Position numbers and translations under genes: made by a program
Part shown: positions 34,344-42,302 of the stretch, piece by piece
Layout: the number at the start of each line of letters is the position of its first letter
How positions within the stretch are numbered: the stretch's first letter is position 1
Notes under the pieces: generated by a model
The model's input: only the letters and a program-made list of their open reading frames with translations
What the model was told of the DNA's origin: nothing
The model's database searches: none
Source: an uncultured Acidaminococcus sp.
Lineage (GTDB): Bacteria; Bacillota; Negativicutes; Acidaminococcales; Acidaminococcaceae
DNA: 64,000 nt
Direction of reading: 5' to 3'
Assembly: GCA_900315205.1 (NCBI GenBank)
Contig: OMYF01000002.1
Coordinates: forward strand, 1-64,000

Positions 34344-34383
34344 GATTGAAATCTCCTCTCTGAATGCAGATATTTCCCGAAAT

Positions 34384-34700
34384 AAAAAAAGCCGCCCCTC
34401 AAAGGGACGGCTTTGGCCGCGGTACCACCCAATTTATCGAAATAAGAATAAAAAAAGGGCGGTACACAAGGGACGGATCATTCCGCGGTACCACCCTACT
34501 TATCTTGAATCGATCAACTCATGGCCGGATAACGGCAGCCAGTCCGGTACAGCCTACTCTTCGTTCAGCCATACAGTTCGGGAATGAACTTCGTGCCATC
34601 CTGCCTGTCTCCTCACACCGCCCGGGGACTCTCTGAAAGGCTCGACCGCATTACTTTATTCCGTCATTACTGTTTTCGGGAAATTCTGTTGTTACTCCAC
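34384..34700 (-). promoter_or_regulatory. T-box leader, UUC (Phe) specifier, tandem antiterminators
   Basis: Read on the minus strand this leader has all T-box parts. Stem I carries AGAGAG and a specifier loop CGAA-G-TTC-A, with TTC at 34588-34586, aligned the same way as CGAA-A-GGC-A of the Bacillus glyQS T-box. AGTAGG and CCGTTA follow. The T-box word AGGGTGGTACCGCGG appears at 34497-34483 and again (GGGTGGTACCGCGG) at 34430-34417. Terminator 1 pairs GGGTGGTAC with GTACCGCCC before seven Ts; terminator 2 is GCCGTCCC/GGGGCGGC before seven Ts (34413-34384). Both TGGT words match the A73 discriminator of tRNA-Phe. There is only one Stem I. Confidence 0.9.
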
Positions 34701-34728
34701 ATTCTACAGGAAAATACGGTAAAGTCAA
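34701..34728 (-). promoter_or_regulatory. promoter of the T-box transcript
   Basis: On the minus strand TTGACT (34728-34723), 16 bases, then TAGAAT (34706-34701). Transcription would begin near 34694, at the 5' edge of T-box Stem I. Confidence 0.75.
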
Positions 34729-34772
34729 GAGAATTTTTAGAATTTTGTCAATCCATTGTAAGGGGGAAAGAC

Positions 34773-34820
34773 ATGGATTACGGAGACACGGACAGAAAGC
34801 GGCGTAAGCGGAGGCCCTGA
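34773..34820 (+). CDS. possible 15-residue basic peptide
   Basis: ATG at 34773 follows a good AAGGGGG. The frame encodes MDYGDTDRKRRKRRP and then stops. It points away from the T-box promoter. There is no promoter evidence on this strand and the peptide is unlike any I know, so this may be chance. Confidence 0.15.
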   Translation: MDYGDTDRKRRKRRP

Positions 34821-34884
34821 TGCCGAAGTGATGGTACTGCAGGCGGCCGGAATCTCTGGCGGAAAGAACCTGTTTCCTTTCGCA

Positions 34885-35715
34885 TCACCATTCCATGCGG
34901 CAGATCCTCATCCGGAACAGCCAGTCGGACAGGGCAGCTGCCTTGCGCAGAAGAAACGGGATGCTTTCCTCTTCCAGATTTACGTACCCGGTCAGGAAGT
35001 TCCGTACGGACAGGCTGCCATTTTTTCCTTTCCCAAAGTCCCGGAGAGGGCAGTCGCTGTAAAAGACTCCATCCACACCGGGGATCCCCATATTTTTCAA
35101 TGTGTGCTTCATTAACACCCGGATGCCCAGTTTGCCAACTGTATCGAAGACAAGGCAGCCGTGGGGAAAGGAATCCTTCAGCTTTTGGATCAGCTGCCTG
35201 ACTTCTTCTTCTCTGAAATACATGAAAACCCCGGAAGCAAAGAGAAAAATGCCGCCGGATGCATCGATGCGTTCCATCCAGGCATCCTTCGTCAAATCGG
35301 AAGCGATATTGATTTCGTTCCTGCGGGGCGGGAGCAGCTCATTCCGTATGGCTATGACGCTGTCCAGATCAATATTGTACAGTTTCAGGACAACCTGTTT
35401 GCTCAAAAGCGGTGTCCGGTCCAGTCCGCATCCCATATTCACGATCACGGCATCGGGGTGCCCAGAAAGATACTGCTCCATCTCGCAGAGGATATCGCGG
35501 CTGCGCAGGATGCCTTCCAGGGCACCGAATTTCCAGAGGAAGGAGTCCCTGTGCTGCTCCAGCCTGGAAAAATCGCAATCCAGACGGCTGATGAGCCCGG
35601 CAGCGCAGGGATCCCGGAGGACATGCGGAAACAGTTCGCAGCCCCGCTTCCTGGCATAAAGAGGGACGATCAGTGTTTCCTGTACGGTATTGTTCTCAAT
35701 GGATATTTTCCGCAT
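34885..35715 (-). CDS. class I SAM-dependent methyltransferase (LCMT/TcmP-like)
   Basis: A 276-residue methyltransferase of the leucine carboxyl methyltransferase-like family. The early SFLWKFGALEGILRSRDIL resembles the family's hallmark arginine-rich segment before the SAM site; PDAVIVNMGCGLDRTPLL is motif I, LKLYNIDLDSVIAIRNELLP is the acidic ribose loop and GGIFLFASGVFMYFREEEV is the post-motif strand. Small-molecule O-methylation is the usual activity; the acceptor is unknown. The ATG at 35715 is chosen from GGAGGCGCAAAGCAA; a longer reading to 35802 lacks such a site. It is transcribed divergently from the flavin-oxidase-like gene with shared operator words. Confidence 0.88.
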   Translation of the reverse strand: MRKISIENNTVQETLIVPLYARKRGCELFPHVLRDPCAAGLISRLDCDFSRLEQHRDSFLWKFGALEGILRSRDILCEMEQYLSGHPDAVIVNMGCGLDRTPLLSKQVVLKLYNIDLDSVIAIRNELLPPRRNEINIASDLTKDAWMERIDASGGIFLFASGVFMYFREEEVRQLIQKLKDSFPHGCLVFDTVGKLGIRVLMKHTLKNMGIPGVDGVFYSDCPLRDFGKGKNGSLSVRNFLTGYVNLEEESIPFLLRKAAALSDWLFRMRICRMEW

Positions 35716-35761
35716 TTGCTTTGCGCCTCCTTGCCGGCAGCCGGGAATCCATGGGACCGGA

Positions 35762-35808
35762 TATCTTATCCTTATTGTACTGGAAAGAATTAGTTTAAGC
35801 AAACTATA
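35762..35808 (-). promoter_or_regulatory. methyltransferase promoter with TAGTTT operator
   Basis: On the minus strand TTGCTT, 17 bases, TACAAT form a promoter ending near 35774. The -35 lies within the perfect palindrome TAGTTT-N4-AAACTA at 35791-35806. A protein bound there would block this promoter. Confidence 0.65.
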
Positions 35809-35848
35809 TGCGGTAATGCTTTTGATTTTGACGCAATAAAAAGGAATC

Positions 35849-35900
35849 TTGCAGAAATCGGGTACTTTTGATACTATGATAGTTAGTTAAAACTAATTAT
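35849..35900 (+). promoter_or_regulatory. divergent promoter with TTAGTT operator
   Basis: TTGCAG, 17 bases, TACTAT is a plausible promoter for the flavin-oxidase-like gene. Immediately after the -10 lies TTAGTT-AA-AACTAA, perfect at 35883-35896, sharing its half-site with the palindrome at 35791. The same regulator (MarR, TetR or similar) may control both directions; no such gene adjoins. Confidence 0.6.
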
Positions 35901-35915
35901 AAGGAGGTATTTCCT

Positions 35916-36476
35916 ATGAATCTGCAGCAGGAATATGAAGAGGCAGCCGTATTTTGGGAGAAGGTGGACACCGATGCAAAGAAGATGCCCGGGGAAGCTG
36001 TGCAAAAAGCACTGGATCAGTTCCTCGGGACTCACCGCCTCTGTGTGCTGGCTACGGCCTGCAGGACATTTACGCGGGCGACGGCGCTCGAATATACCTG
36101 GCATGACGGGTGTTTTTGGATTTTTTCGGAAGGCGGTCAGAAGTTCCGGGCCCTGGCTGAAAACGCTAACGTCGGTCTTACCGTATTCGATCCGGATTTC
36201 CGACTCGGCAAAGTCAGGGCCGTACAGTGTGAAGGAACGGGTGGACTTGTTCCTTATCTGTCAGAGACATATCTGAAGGCTGCGGAAAAAATCGGCCTGA
36301 CTCTGGAAAAACTGGATAAGCTGCCTGCACCGCTGCATCTGATCCGGGTCCGTCCCTCTTCGTTCCTGGTTTTGGACAGCCGATTCAGGGAAAACGGGTA
36401 TGGCGTCCGGCAGCACCTTGCAGGGCAGCAGTCTTCGGAAACAACTGACTCCAGCAGGGCAGGACTGCAGGGGTAG
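35916..36476 (+). CDS. pyridoxamine 5'-phosphate oxidase-like FMN protein
   Basis: A 186-residue protein of the split-barrel flavin-binding fold. GTHRLCVLATACRTFTRATALEYTWHDGCFWIFSEGGQKFRALAENANVGLTVFD shows the alternating strands of the PNPOx-like family, and VRAVQCEGTGGLV continues the barrel; LHLIRVRPSSFLVLDSRFRENGYGVRQ closes it. Such proteins bind FMN, F420 or haem and often have no relation to vitamin B6. AAGGAGGT precedes the ATG. It is divergent from the methyltransferase and probably co-regulated through the paired palindromes. Confidence 0.85.
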   Translation: MNLQQEYEEAAVFWEKVDTDAKKMPGEAVQKALDQFLGTHRLCVLATACRTFTRATALEYTWHDGCFWIFSEGGQKFRALAENANVGLTVFDPDFRLGKVRAVQCEGTGGLVPYLSETYLKAAEKIGLTLEKLDKLPAPLHLIRVRPSSFLVLDSRFRENGYGVRQHLAGQQSSETTDSSRAGLQG

Positions 36477-36565
36477 ACCGCAATGGAAAATGTTTCTCCG
36501 CTCCCTTTCGCAGCACTGGACGGACGGCATCCGTGTTGCCGGAGCCGGGAATCACCCTGCTGCCG

Positions 36566-37414
36566 TCAGTCGAACGGTACCAGGCTGCGCTGCCGTTTTG
36601 AGAAACGGATGCTTCCGGTATAGCCAAAGCTCTTTGCATACTCCACCGCCAGCTGGTTGTACCGGCCGCAGTCTTCGGGCTGGTGGGCATCGGACGTCGT
36701 GATGACGGGCAGGCCGTACTGCGCTGCCAGTTTCATGAATTCCGGATACGGGGAGATCTCATGGATCGGATACCGGTAGTACGTCCCCGTGTTGACATCG
36801 ATGACCATATGGGCCTCCTGCAGCGCTTTGACCGCCCGGAGAAGATACGGCGTCACATCAAAATCGGGCAGATACCGGAACAGCCGGATATTGAAGGGAT
36901 GGCCGAGCACGTCGTACAGGCCGGAAGCCGCCAGCTTTTCGACTTCTTCCGTGTACCATTCGTAGATATCCCGCAGCGGGATCCTGTCCCACTCTGCCTT
37001 GATTTCGGAGGAGTCGTAGGCCCAGCCATGAAGGAAATGGACGGAACCGATGATGTAATCGAAGTCATATCGCTTCAGGATATCCCGGACCTTGTCCTGG
37101 TCCTGAAAATTGCATACCTCGATGCCGATCTTTACGGCGTGGCGTTCCTGCAGCTTGTGCATAAAAGCAAAATACTGGTCAAGCGTATACTTGAATTTAT
37201 TCGTCCTGAGCCATTTTTGCTGGAATGTGCCGATAAAAGAATCATCAAGGATCAGATCCTGGTAATAAAGTTCCCTGAATTCCGGAAACGTGTGGGAATG
37301 CTCGGAGATGCCGATTTCCGACAGGCCCCGTTTGCGGGCCGCTTCAAAAAAGCCCTCTGCCCAGTCCGCATCATATGATCCTTTTTCAAAATGCATGTGA
37401 TAATCGATTCGCAT
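36566..37414 (-). CDS. PHP-domain histidinol-phosphatase-like protein
   Basis: A 282-residue PHP phosphoesterase. Metal-binding residues are visible in order: RIDYHMHFEKG (H-x-H near the start), EIGISEHSHTFPEF, KIGIEVCNF, GSVHFLHGWAYD, YDVLGHPFNIRLF, and TTSDAHQPEDCGRY with the D-x-H pair near the end. This is the HisK type that removes phosphate from histidinol phosphate in Firmicutes, but no other histidine genes are near, so another phosphoester is possible. The start at 37414 has a GGATGGAGAGC leader. Length fits the family (about 270). Confidence 0.88.
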   Translation of the reverse strand: MRIDYHMHFEKGSYDADWAEGFFEAARKRGLSEIGISEHSHTFPEFRELYYQDLILDDSFIGTFQQKWLRTNKFKYTLDQYFAFMHKLQERHAVKIGIEVCNFQDQDKVRDILKRYDFDYIIGSVHFLHGWAYDSSEIKAEWDRIPLRDIYEWYTEEVEKLAASGLYDVLGHPFNIRLFRYLPDFDVTPYLLRAVKALQEAHMVIDVNTGTYYRYPIHEISPYPEFMKLAAQYGLPVITTSDAHQPEDCGRYNQLAVEYAKSFGYTGSIRFSKRQRSLVPFD

Positions 37415-37610
37415 TGCTCTCCATCCTTTCAGCCCGGCTTCGGTCCAAACCGATGATTTTTACTGTCTATTTTAGCATATCGAAAGCGTCAGCAAAAAGG
37501 GAAGGCAGCAGAAAAATGTGTCCGGAATCCGCAGCGGTTCTCTTGCGGGATGCTCTGCGCCGCAGCCCGGAAGCCGAAATGCGGAAACGGCGGATCCTTT
37601 TCCGGCATGC

Positions 37611-40600
37611 TTACAGCACTCCACTGCTGTCGGTCATGCGGATGTACTGCGCCGGGATTGGTTCCTCCAGCCGGTAGATGATGGTCATGGGGCGGGAGCC
37701 GGAACAGGTCTCGATGTGTGCGGGTCCCAGAAAAGCAAAAGTCATGGCGTTTCCATGGGCATCTTTTTTGCATTCCCGCACGAAAAGGAGCACGATGTTT
37801 CCGTTTTCCCGCTGGTGGATATAACGCTGCCCCGTAGGGGAATCCGGCGCGGTCGTACTCTGGGACTGCCAGTGGAAATGCCTGCTGTCGATGGAATAGT
37901 CATCGTAAAGGGTCGTGTCCGAGAATTCCTTTTCTGATTTATTCAGTGTCACCAGGAAGACGTCCGTCGGCGTTGTGACAACGTGACTGTTTCCCCGATG
38001 GAGATACTTGACGCCTTCCCGGACGCTGGCCGGATTCTTGAGCCCCAGGGCGGCAAAGATCTGGTCCCGGGAATAATGGCAGTGGATTTCCAGGGCGCAG
38101 GGATAGGGGAGCCGTGCTTTACCGGGAAGCACCGTGAAACTGTCATACTGGTGCTGCAGCAGTGCTTTCAGCTCTTCTGTCAACGGGCCAAGGTTCCGGA
38201 GGCGGGCAAAGAACTGTCCGGCGTCTTCCTCATCGCTGGCTTTGATCGTGAACTGCCACATGCGGGCATATTGGGACTCGAGGGGCGACAGACTGGCCGG
38301 CCACTTCTGCAGAGCCTGCTGCACAAAGCTGAGCCACTGCGGGGAATCGATGGAAAGCAGGCGGGGAAAGGCCCGCGTAAGGGCTGTCTCTTCCGGAACG
38401 GGAGCAAAGTACGGGATCACCCGGGCTTCCGCACAGAGCCGGGAATAGGAACGGCTGCCATCGTAAAATGTCCCAGGGTCCAGAGCGGCAGCCCGGAAAA
38501 ATTCTTCCAGTGTGGGTACGCGGCCCGACACTTCGTGCAGTTCAAGGATCAGTTCCTTGTAATATTCATTGCGCCGCAGCCTGGATTTGATATTGTCCAG
38601 GACTCTTTTCTGGGCAATCTCTTCCATCTGGATGGAGCAGCCTTTGGGAACATGGGGAAATCCGTCTTTGATTTCTTTTTTGATGGAAGCGGGGCGTCTG
38701 CCGAGCAGCGCCTGGAACCGGGCTGCAAAATTATACTTTTTATTGGCCTGGGCCACAAAGTCCAGGACGGTCAGGCAGTCCTTCCCTTCGCAAAGGCGCA
38801 GCCCGCGGCCGAGCTGCTGCAGGAAAATGGTCAGGCTGTTCGTGGGCCGCAGGAAAAGGACGGTATCGATGGACGGGATATCGACACCCTCATTGAAAAG
38901 ATCCACTGCGAAAAGAAGATTGATCTTTCCTGTTTCCAGGGCTGTCCGGGCGGAAGTTCGTTCCTCTTCCGAAGCTTCGCTCGTCAGCGCAAGGGCCGGG
39001 ATGCCATGTGTGTTGGCATAATCTGCCATGAAGCGCGCATGGGCTTTGGAAACACAGAAACCGAGCCCCCTGATTGCGTGGATATCCGCCGTGTAGCGGT
39101 CCAGGGCATCCAGGATGGAATGGGCCCGTTTCAGGGCCGAACTGCTTTCCAGTGCAAAAAGCCTGTTCAGTTCACCCGTATCATACTGGCCGTTCGTCCA
39201 TTTGATATGGGAGAGGTCGAGCGGGTCTTCCACGCCGAAATAATGGAACGGGCAGAGCAGACGGCGCTCGATGGCATCGGACAGACGGATCTCGGCGGCA
39301 ATGTGCCCGTCAAAATAAGACAGGATATCCTTTCCATCCATCCGCTCAGGCGTCGCCGTGAGGCCCAGCAGGATCCGGGGCTTGAACCAGGTGAGCAGGT
39401 GCTGGTATGATTTTGCGGCAGCATGGTGGAATTCATCGACGATGATTATGTCATAATAGGCGGGATCCATCCGTTTCCAAAATCCGGAGCTTTCAAAGGA
39501 CTGGATGGACATGAATACATGGGATGGGTCCTCTGTGCGGTCTTTTCCGACATAAAGTCCGCCAAAACCGGGATCCCGCATGACCTGGCGGAAACAGGAC
39601 TGTGCCTGTTTCAGGATCTCTTCCCGATGGGCGACAAACAAAAGCGTGGCGCCTTCCTGCCGCGACCGGGCAAAACGCCTGTAATCAAAAGCGGCGATCG
39701 CTGTCTTGCCCGTTCCAGTTGCCGCGACGATGAGATTATGGTAATGGTGCCGGCTTTCCCGTTCCACCTGCAGGGCATCGAGGATGATCTGCTGGTATGG
39801 ATAGGGCCTGATCTCAAAAGAATACCTGTATCCGTCGGACTTCTCTCCATGATGGCGCTGCGCATCGACGGCACGCTGCAGTTCCTGATAATCTTCCCCG
39901 TTTTCCGGATGATAAAGTCTGAATTCGTCGGAGTGCCAGTACGTCTCAAAGGTGGCTTCCATCTTTCTCATGATATCCGGCATGTCCTGCCGTGTGATCT
40001 TCATGTTCCATTCCATCCCGTCCGCAATGGCCGCATGGGACAGATTGGATGAGCCGATATAAGCTGTGGAAAAGCCGGAATCCCTGTAAAACAGGTATGA
40101 CTTGGCATGGAGCCTGGTTTCTTTTACATTATAGGAAACGCGGACTTCCGTATTGGGAAGCTGTGCCAGTTCCTGGATGGCCTTGGGATCCGTGGCGCCC
40201 ATGTACGTTGTCGTGAGGATCCGCAGTCTGCCGCCTCTTTGGGTGAAACGCTGCAGCTCCGGCCGGATCATGGAATAGCCCGAGAACTTGATGAAGGATA
40301 CCAGAAAGTCGATCCGGTCCGATGATGCGATTTCTCTTCGCAGCTCTGATACGAGAGAGATATCCTTCTGGCTGTTTGTAAACAGGAAAGACCGGGAGAG
40401 AGATGTTTCGGGTCTCTGTCTGTGAGGTGCTCCGGTCTGGTTGAGCTTGTGCATCAGCTCCGTGAGGAGAAATTCCTGCCGGGGGATTTCAAGGTCCTTT
40501 CCCAGACCGCTGGTGCAGTCAGCCAGCAGGCGGATCACGGCATTCGTCAGGGTAAGCTCATCCGTCAGCAGTTGCTGGTCCTCGCCTGCAGCATCGGGAT

Positions 40601-40832
40601 CTTCCGAAAAGGCTGCAGCGGCCCGCTGCAGGATCCGGGTATCCCCGTCAGCAATGCTCTTCAGGCAGATCTGGACGACGCGTTTGATATAGGATGCCAG
40701 ATAGCCGGCTGCATCCTGCGGGTCGGGCGTTTCAATGCGGGCCCAGATTTCGCCGCGGTCCAGGGCCTGCGTCAGCACTCGCTCCACTTCTCTGGATATG
40801 ATTTTTTCGTAGATGCCATTAGGCAGCTTCAT
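37611..40832 (-). CDS. PLD-like nuclease / superfamily 2 helicase / DUF3427 protein
   Basis: A 1073-residue multidomain protein. After about 150 helical residues comes a phospholipase-D-like nuclease with one HKD site, H242-x-K244 (RLHAKSYLF), and GSSNLS behind it. The helicase begins with YQQIILDALQ and has Walker A VAATGTGKTA (K376), the DEFHH box (466-470), GLTATPERMDG and, in the second lobe, VDLFNEGVDIPSIDTVLFLRPT and LQQLGRGLRLCEGK. The last 400 residues match DUF3427. Such proteins occur singly or in anti-phage islands and are thought to cut invading DNA. GGAAAGGAGATTACC sets the ATG at 40832. No modification methylase adjoins. Confidence 0.9.
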   Translation of the reverse strand: MKLPNGIYEKIISREVERVLTQALDRGEIWARIETPDPQDAAGYLASYIKRVVQICLKSIADGDTRILQRAAAAFSEDPDAAGEDQQLLTDELTLTNAVIRLLADCTSGLGKDLEIPRQEFLLTELMHKLNQTGAPHRQRPETSLSRSFLFTNSQKDISLVSELRREIASSDRIDFLVSFIKFSGYSMIRPELQRFTQRGGRLRILTTTYMGATDPKAIQELAQLPNTEVRVSYNVKETRLHAKSYLFYRDSGFSTAYIGSSNLSHAAIADGMEWNMKITRQDMPDIMRKMEATFETYWHSDEFRLYHPENGEDYQELQRAVDAQRHHGEKSDGYRYSFEIRPYPYQQIILDALQVERESRHHYHNLIVAATGTGKTAIAAFDYRRFARSRQEGATLLFVAHREEILKQAQSCFRQVMRDPGFGGLYVGKDRTEDPSHVFMSIQSFESSGFWKRMDPAYYDIIIVDEFHHAAAKSYQHLLTWFKPRILLGLTATPERMDGKDILSYFDGHIAAEIRLSDAIERRLLCPFHYFGVEDPLDLSHIKWTNGQYDTGELNRLFALESSSALKRAHSILDALDRYTADIHAIRGLGFCVSKAHARFMADYANTHGIPALALTSEASEEERTSARTALETGKINLLFAVDLFNEGVDIPSIDTVLFLRPTNSLTIFLQQLGRGLRLCEGKDCLTVLDFVAQANKKYNFAARFQALLGRRPASIKKEIKDGFPHVPKGCSIQMEEIAQKRVLDNIKSRLRRNEYYKELILELHEVSGRVPTLEEFFRAAALDPGTFYDGSRSYSRLCAEARVIPYFAPVPEETALTRAFPRLLSIDSPQWLSFVQQALQKWPASLSPLESQYARMWQFTIKASDEEDAGQFFARLRNLGPLTEELKALLQHQYDSFTVLPGKARLPYPCALEIHCHYSRDQIFAALGLKNPASVREGVKYLHRGNSHVVTTPTDVFLVTLNKSEKEFSDTTLYDDYSIDSRHFHWQSQSTTAPDSPTGQRYIHQRENGNIVLLFVRECKKDAHGNAMTFAFLGPAHIETCSGSRPMTIIYRLEEPIPAQYIRMTDSSGVL

Positions 40833-40984
40833 GGTAATCTCCTTTCCCGAACCAGCGGTCGCGTATACTGTTTCCAGTATAGCAGCTTCCCGGGCCCGGA
40901 TCAAAGAAGCCCTGACGCTAAAATCTTGCGGCCTCAGTTGTTTCCTGATACAATGGGTCCATACTGCAAAGGAGGTACAACGAA

Positions 40985-41215
40985 ATGTCCGTTGTCATCG
41001 CAGAAGAACTCAAGGCCGGGATCATCCTGGGCGATCCGGATAATGAACAGTACATCTATATGCCGGGCAGTGAAATCGGCGTCGATGATCCGATGTGCAT
41101 CTATGAGGAAAAAGGCAGCAAAACCGATCTTCATATCAAAGAGGCCGTGGAACTTGCCAAACGTCTCACGCTGAAACCAGCCAGCCATCCTGTGTATGGA
41201 AAACGGGCCTATTGA
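40985..41215 (+). CDS. small acidic protein of unknown function
   Basis: A 76-residue open frame with a consensus ribosome site (AAAGGAGGT, nine bases before ATG). The product starts MSVVIAEELKAGIILGDPDN and contains DDPMCIYEEKGSKTDLHIKEAVELAKRL. It is soluble, with two or three strands and a helix predicted by eye. I do not recognise a family. It is divergent from the helicase gene and precedes the structured-RNA region. Confidence 0.6.
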   Translation: MSVVIAEELKAGIILGDPDNEQYIYMPGSEIGVDDPMCIYEEKGSKTDLHIKEAVELAKRLTLKPASHPVYGKRAY

Positions 41216-41257
41216 TTTGATGCCGGGATCATTTTTCCAAAAAATGCCGTACCACTG

Positions 41258-41286
41258 TTGACTATTTATGCATAATAAAGTATAAT
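41258..41286 (+). promoter_or_regulatory. near-consensus promoter of a candidate RNA
   Basis: TTGACT (41258-41263), exactly 17 bases, TATAAT (41281-41286). This is among the best promoters in the window, yet no gene begins within 340 bases of it. The start point would be about 41293. Confidence 0.75.
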
Positions 41287-41292
41287 AATCCA

Positions 41293-41541
41293 TGTCCAGA
41301 GGATACGGGCAAAACATCTGAAAGCGCTGCAATCGGAATTTGCCGAATGTATCTGTTCTGGTCCGGAATCGTGTTTTCCATGACACTTCGTTCCGGCAGG
41401 CCTGAGGCCGTAACATGTTTGCCGGCACCTGGCTCCTGCCCCCGGCCCTGTGAGGTTGGGAAGGGCTTTCGCGGTGGACCTGTTGGATGGGCCCCCGTTC
41501 TGTTTTCCTGTGAGAAGGCAGAAGCGGGGGCTCATTTTTTC
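41293..41541 (+). ncRNA. candidate structured RNA or attenuated leader
   Basis: From a strong promoter to an intrinsic terminator there are about 250 bases without a supported gene but with several stems: CCAGA-x-GATAC pairs with GTATC-x-TCTGG (about 41295-41360), CCGGAA pairs with TTCCGG, and CCGGCA with TGCCGG. The terminator is GCCCCCGTTCTG (41491-41502) with CAGAA-G-CGGGGGC (41519-41531) and TTTTTT. Motifs of SRP, tmRNA, RNase P and common riboswitches were looked for and not found. It may be an independent sRNA, or a leader controlling the HutP-family gene that follows 90 bases later. Confidence 0.5.
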
Positions 41542-41629
41542 AATCCATTTTCTCTATGGCTGGGCTCTTTGCGCCGGGAAGGAAAACTGCTATAATACGT
41601 TACATATGACAGGAATGGAGCATGGGAGC

Positions 41630-42058
41630 ATGAGCAGAGAATATGACAGTGTGGATGTGGGCCGCGTGGCCCTGAACATGGCTCTATCGGCAACGCGGGA
41701 GGAAGAGGACCAGCTGAAGGAAGGATATGCGCGGAAGGGATTCCGCACGGCGGCCGTGAATTTTGGCGGGGAGTTCCTCTCGTCACTGACGAAGATCATA
41801 GAACGCGCCATGGTGGCTGCCGAGCGGCAGCATATCGTGACCGATTCCCATGTGGGTGCCGGTACGGTCGCCGGTGCGGCCCATGAAGCCCTGACCCAGG
41901 TCATGACCAAGGCAGCCGGCTTCAACGTGGGCGGAAAGATCGGTATCGCGCGCTATGGGGAACATATATGCGTGGCCGTGTTCATGAGCGTCGGCGTGCT
42001 GAACCTGAATGAAATGGCTGTAGGGATGGGGCACAGGACACTGGGCCTCGAGGACTGA
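41630..42058 (+). CDS. HutP family protein
   Basis: A 142-residue protein resembling the RNA-binding antiterminator HutP of Bacillus. The conserved C-terminal part is visible: THSHVGAGTVAGA-like text (TDSHVGAGTVAGAAHEALTQ), GGKIGIARYGEHICVAVF and NEMAVGMGHRTLG, where the histidines of HutP bind Mg2+ and L-histidine. Negativicutes often carry HutP relatives apart from hut genes, and none are near here, so histidine use is not implied. ATGs also occur at 41606 and 41615. A TATAAT at 41591-41596 provides a local -10 box, and the terminator at 41491-41541 lies just before it, an arrangement open to attenuation. Confidence 0.8.
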   Translation: MSREYDSVDVGRVALNMALSATREEEDQLKEGYARKGFRTAAVNFGGEFLSSLTKIIERAMVAAERQHIVTDSHVGAGTVAGAAHEALTQVMTKAAGFNVGGKIGIARYGEHICVAVFMSVGVLNLNEMAVGMGHRTLGLED

Positions 42059-42160
42059 GGTTCCTGCGGGACGGGGACGCGTTGCGTCCGTTTACTGACA
42101 GGCTGTGCCGGCCCGGACCGGATTTATTAAAAATATATCGGCTGAATTTCCAAATCGTTG

Positions 42161-42189
42161 TTGACAGCTTTCTGCATGTATGCTAGAAT
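42161..42189 (+). promoter_or_regulatory. tRNA cluster promoter
   Basis: TTGACA, 17 bases, TAGAAT, starting about 35 bases before tRNA-His. It should drive the His-Gln-Lys genes as one transcript. Confidence 0.85.
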
Positions 42190-42230
42190 AACATAGTCGT
42201 TGGGAAGTCCAAAGCGACATGGTGGCTGTG

Positions 42231-42297
42231 GTGAAGCGGTTAACACACCGGATTGTGGCTCCGGCACGCGTGAGTTCGATCCTCACCAGCCACCCCA
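42231..42297 (+). tRNA. tRNA-His (GTG)
   Basis: The acceptor arm GTGGCTG (42232-42238) pairs with CAGCCAC (42287-42293). The anticodon stem CCGGA/TCCGG encloses TTGTGGC with anticodon GTG at 42255-42257. As expected for tRNA-His there is an extra G at -1 (42231) opposite C73 (42294). CCA is encoded. TPsiC arm: GTTCGATCC. Confidence 0.95.
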
Positions 42298-42302
42298 TTT
42301 TT

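Noticed and set aside
34570-34600. Leu (CTG), Tyr (TAT) or Trp (TGG) as the T-box specifier
   Set aside because: These triplets lie 3' of the conserved CGAA-x-NNN-A element. Aligned to the glyQS T-box, TTC occupies the specifier position.
41293-41541. SRP RNA, 6S RNA, tmRNA, RNase P or a cobalamin riboswitch at the candidate RNA
   Set aside because: None of the characteristic words (GGAAGCAG of SRP, the RNase P GAGGAAAGTCC, the tmRNA tag and tRNA-like end, the full B12 box) was found. TGCCCCCGGCCCTGTGAGG resembles part of a B12 core only superficially.
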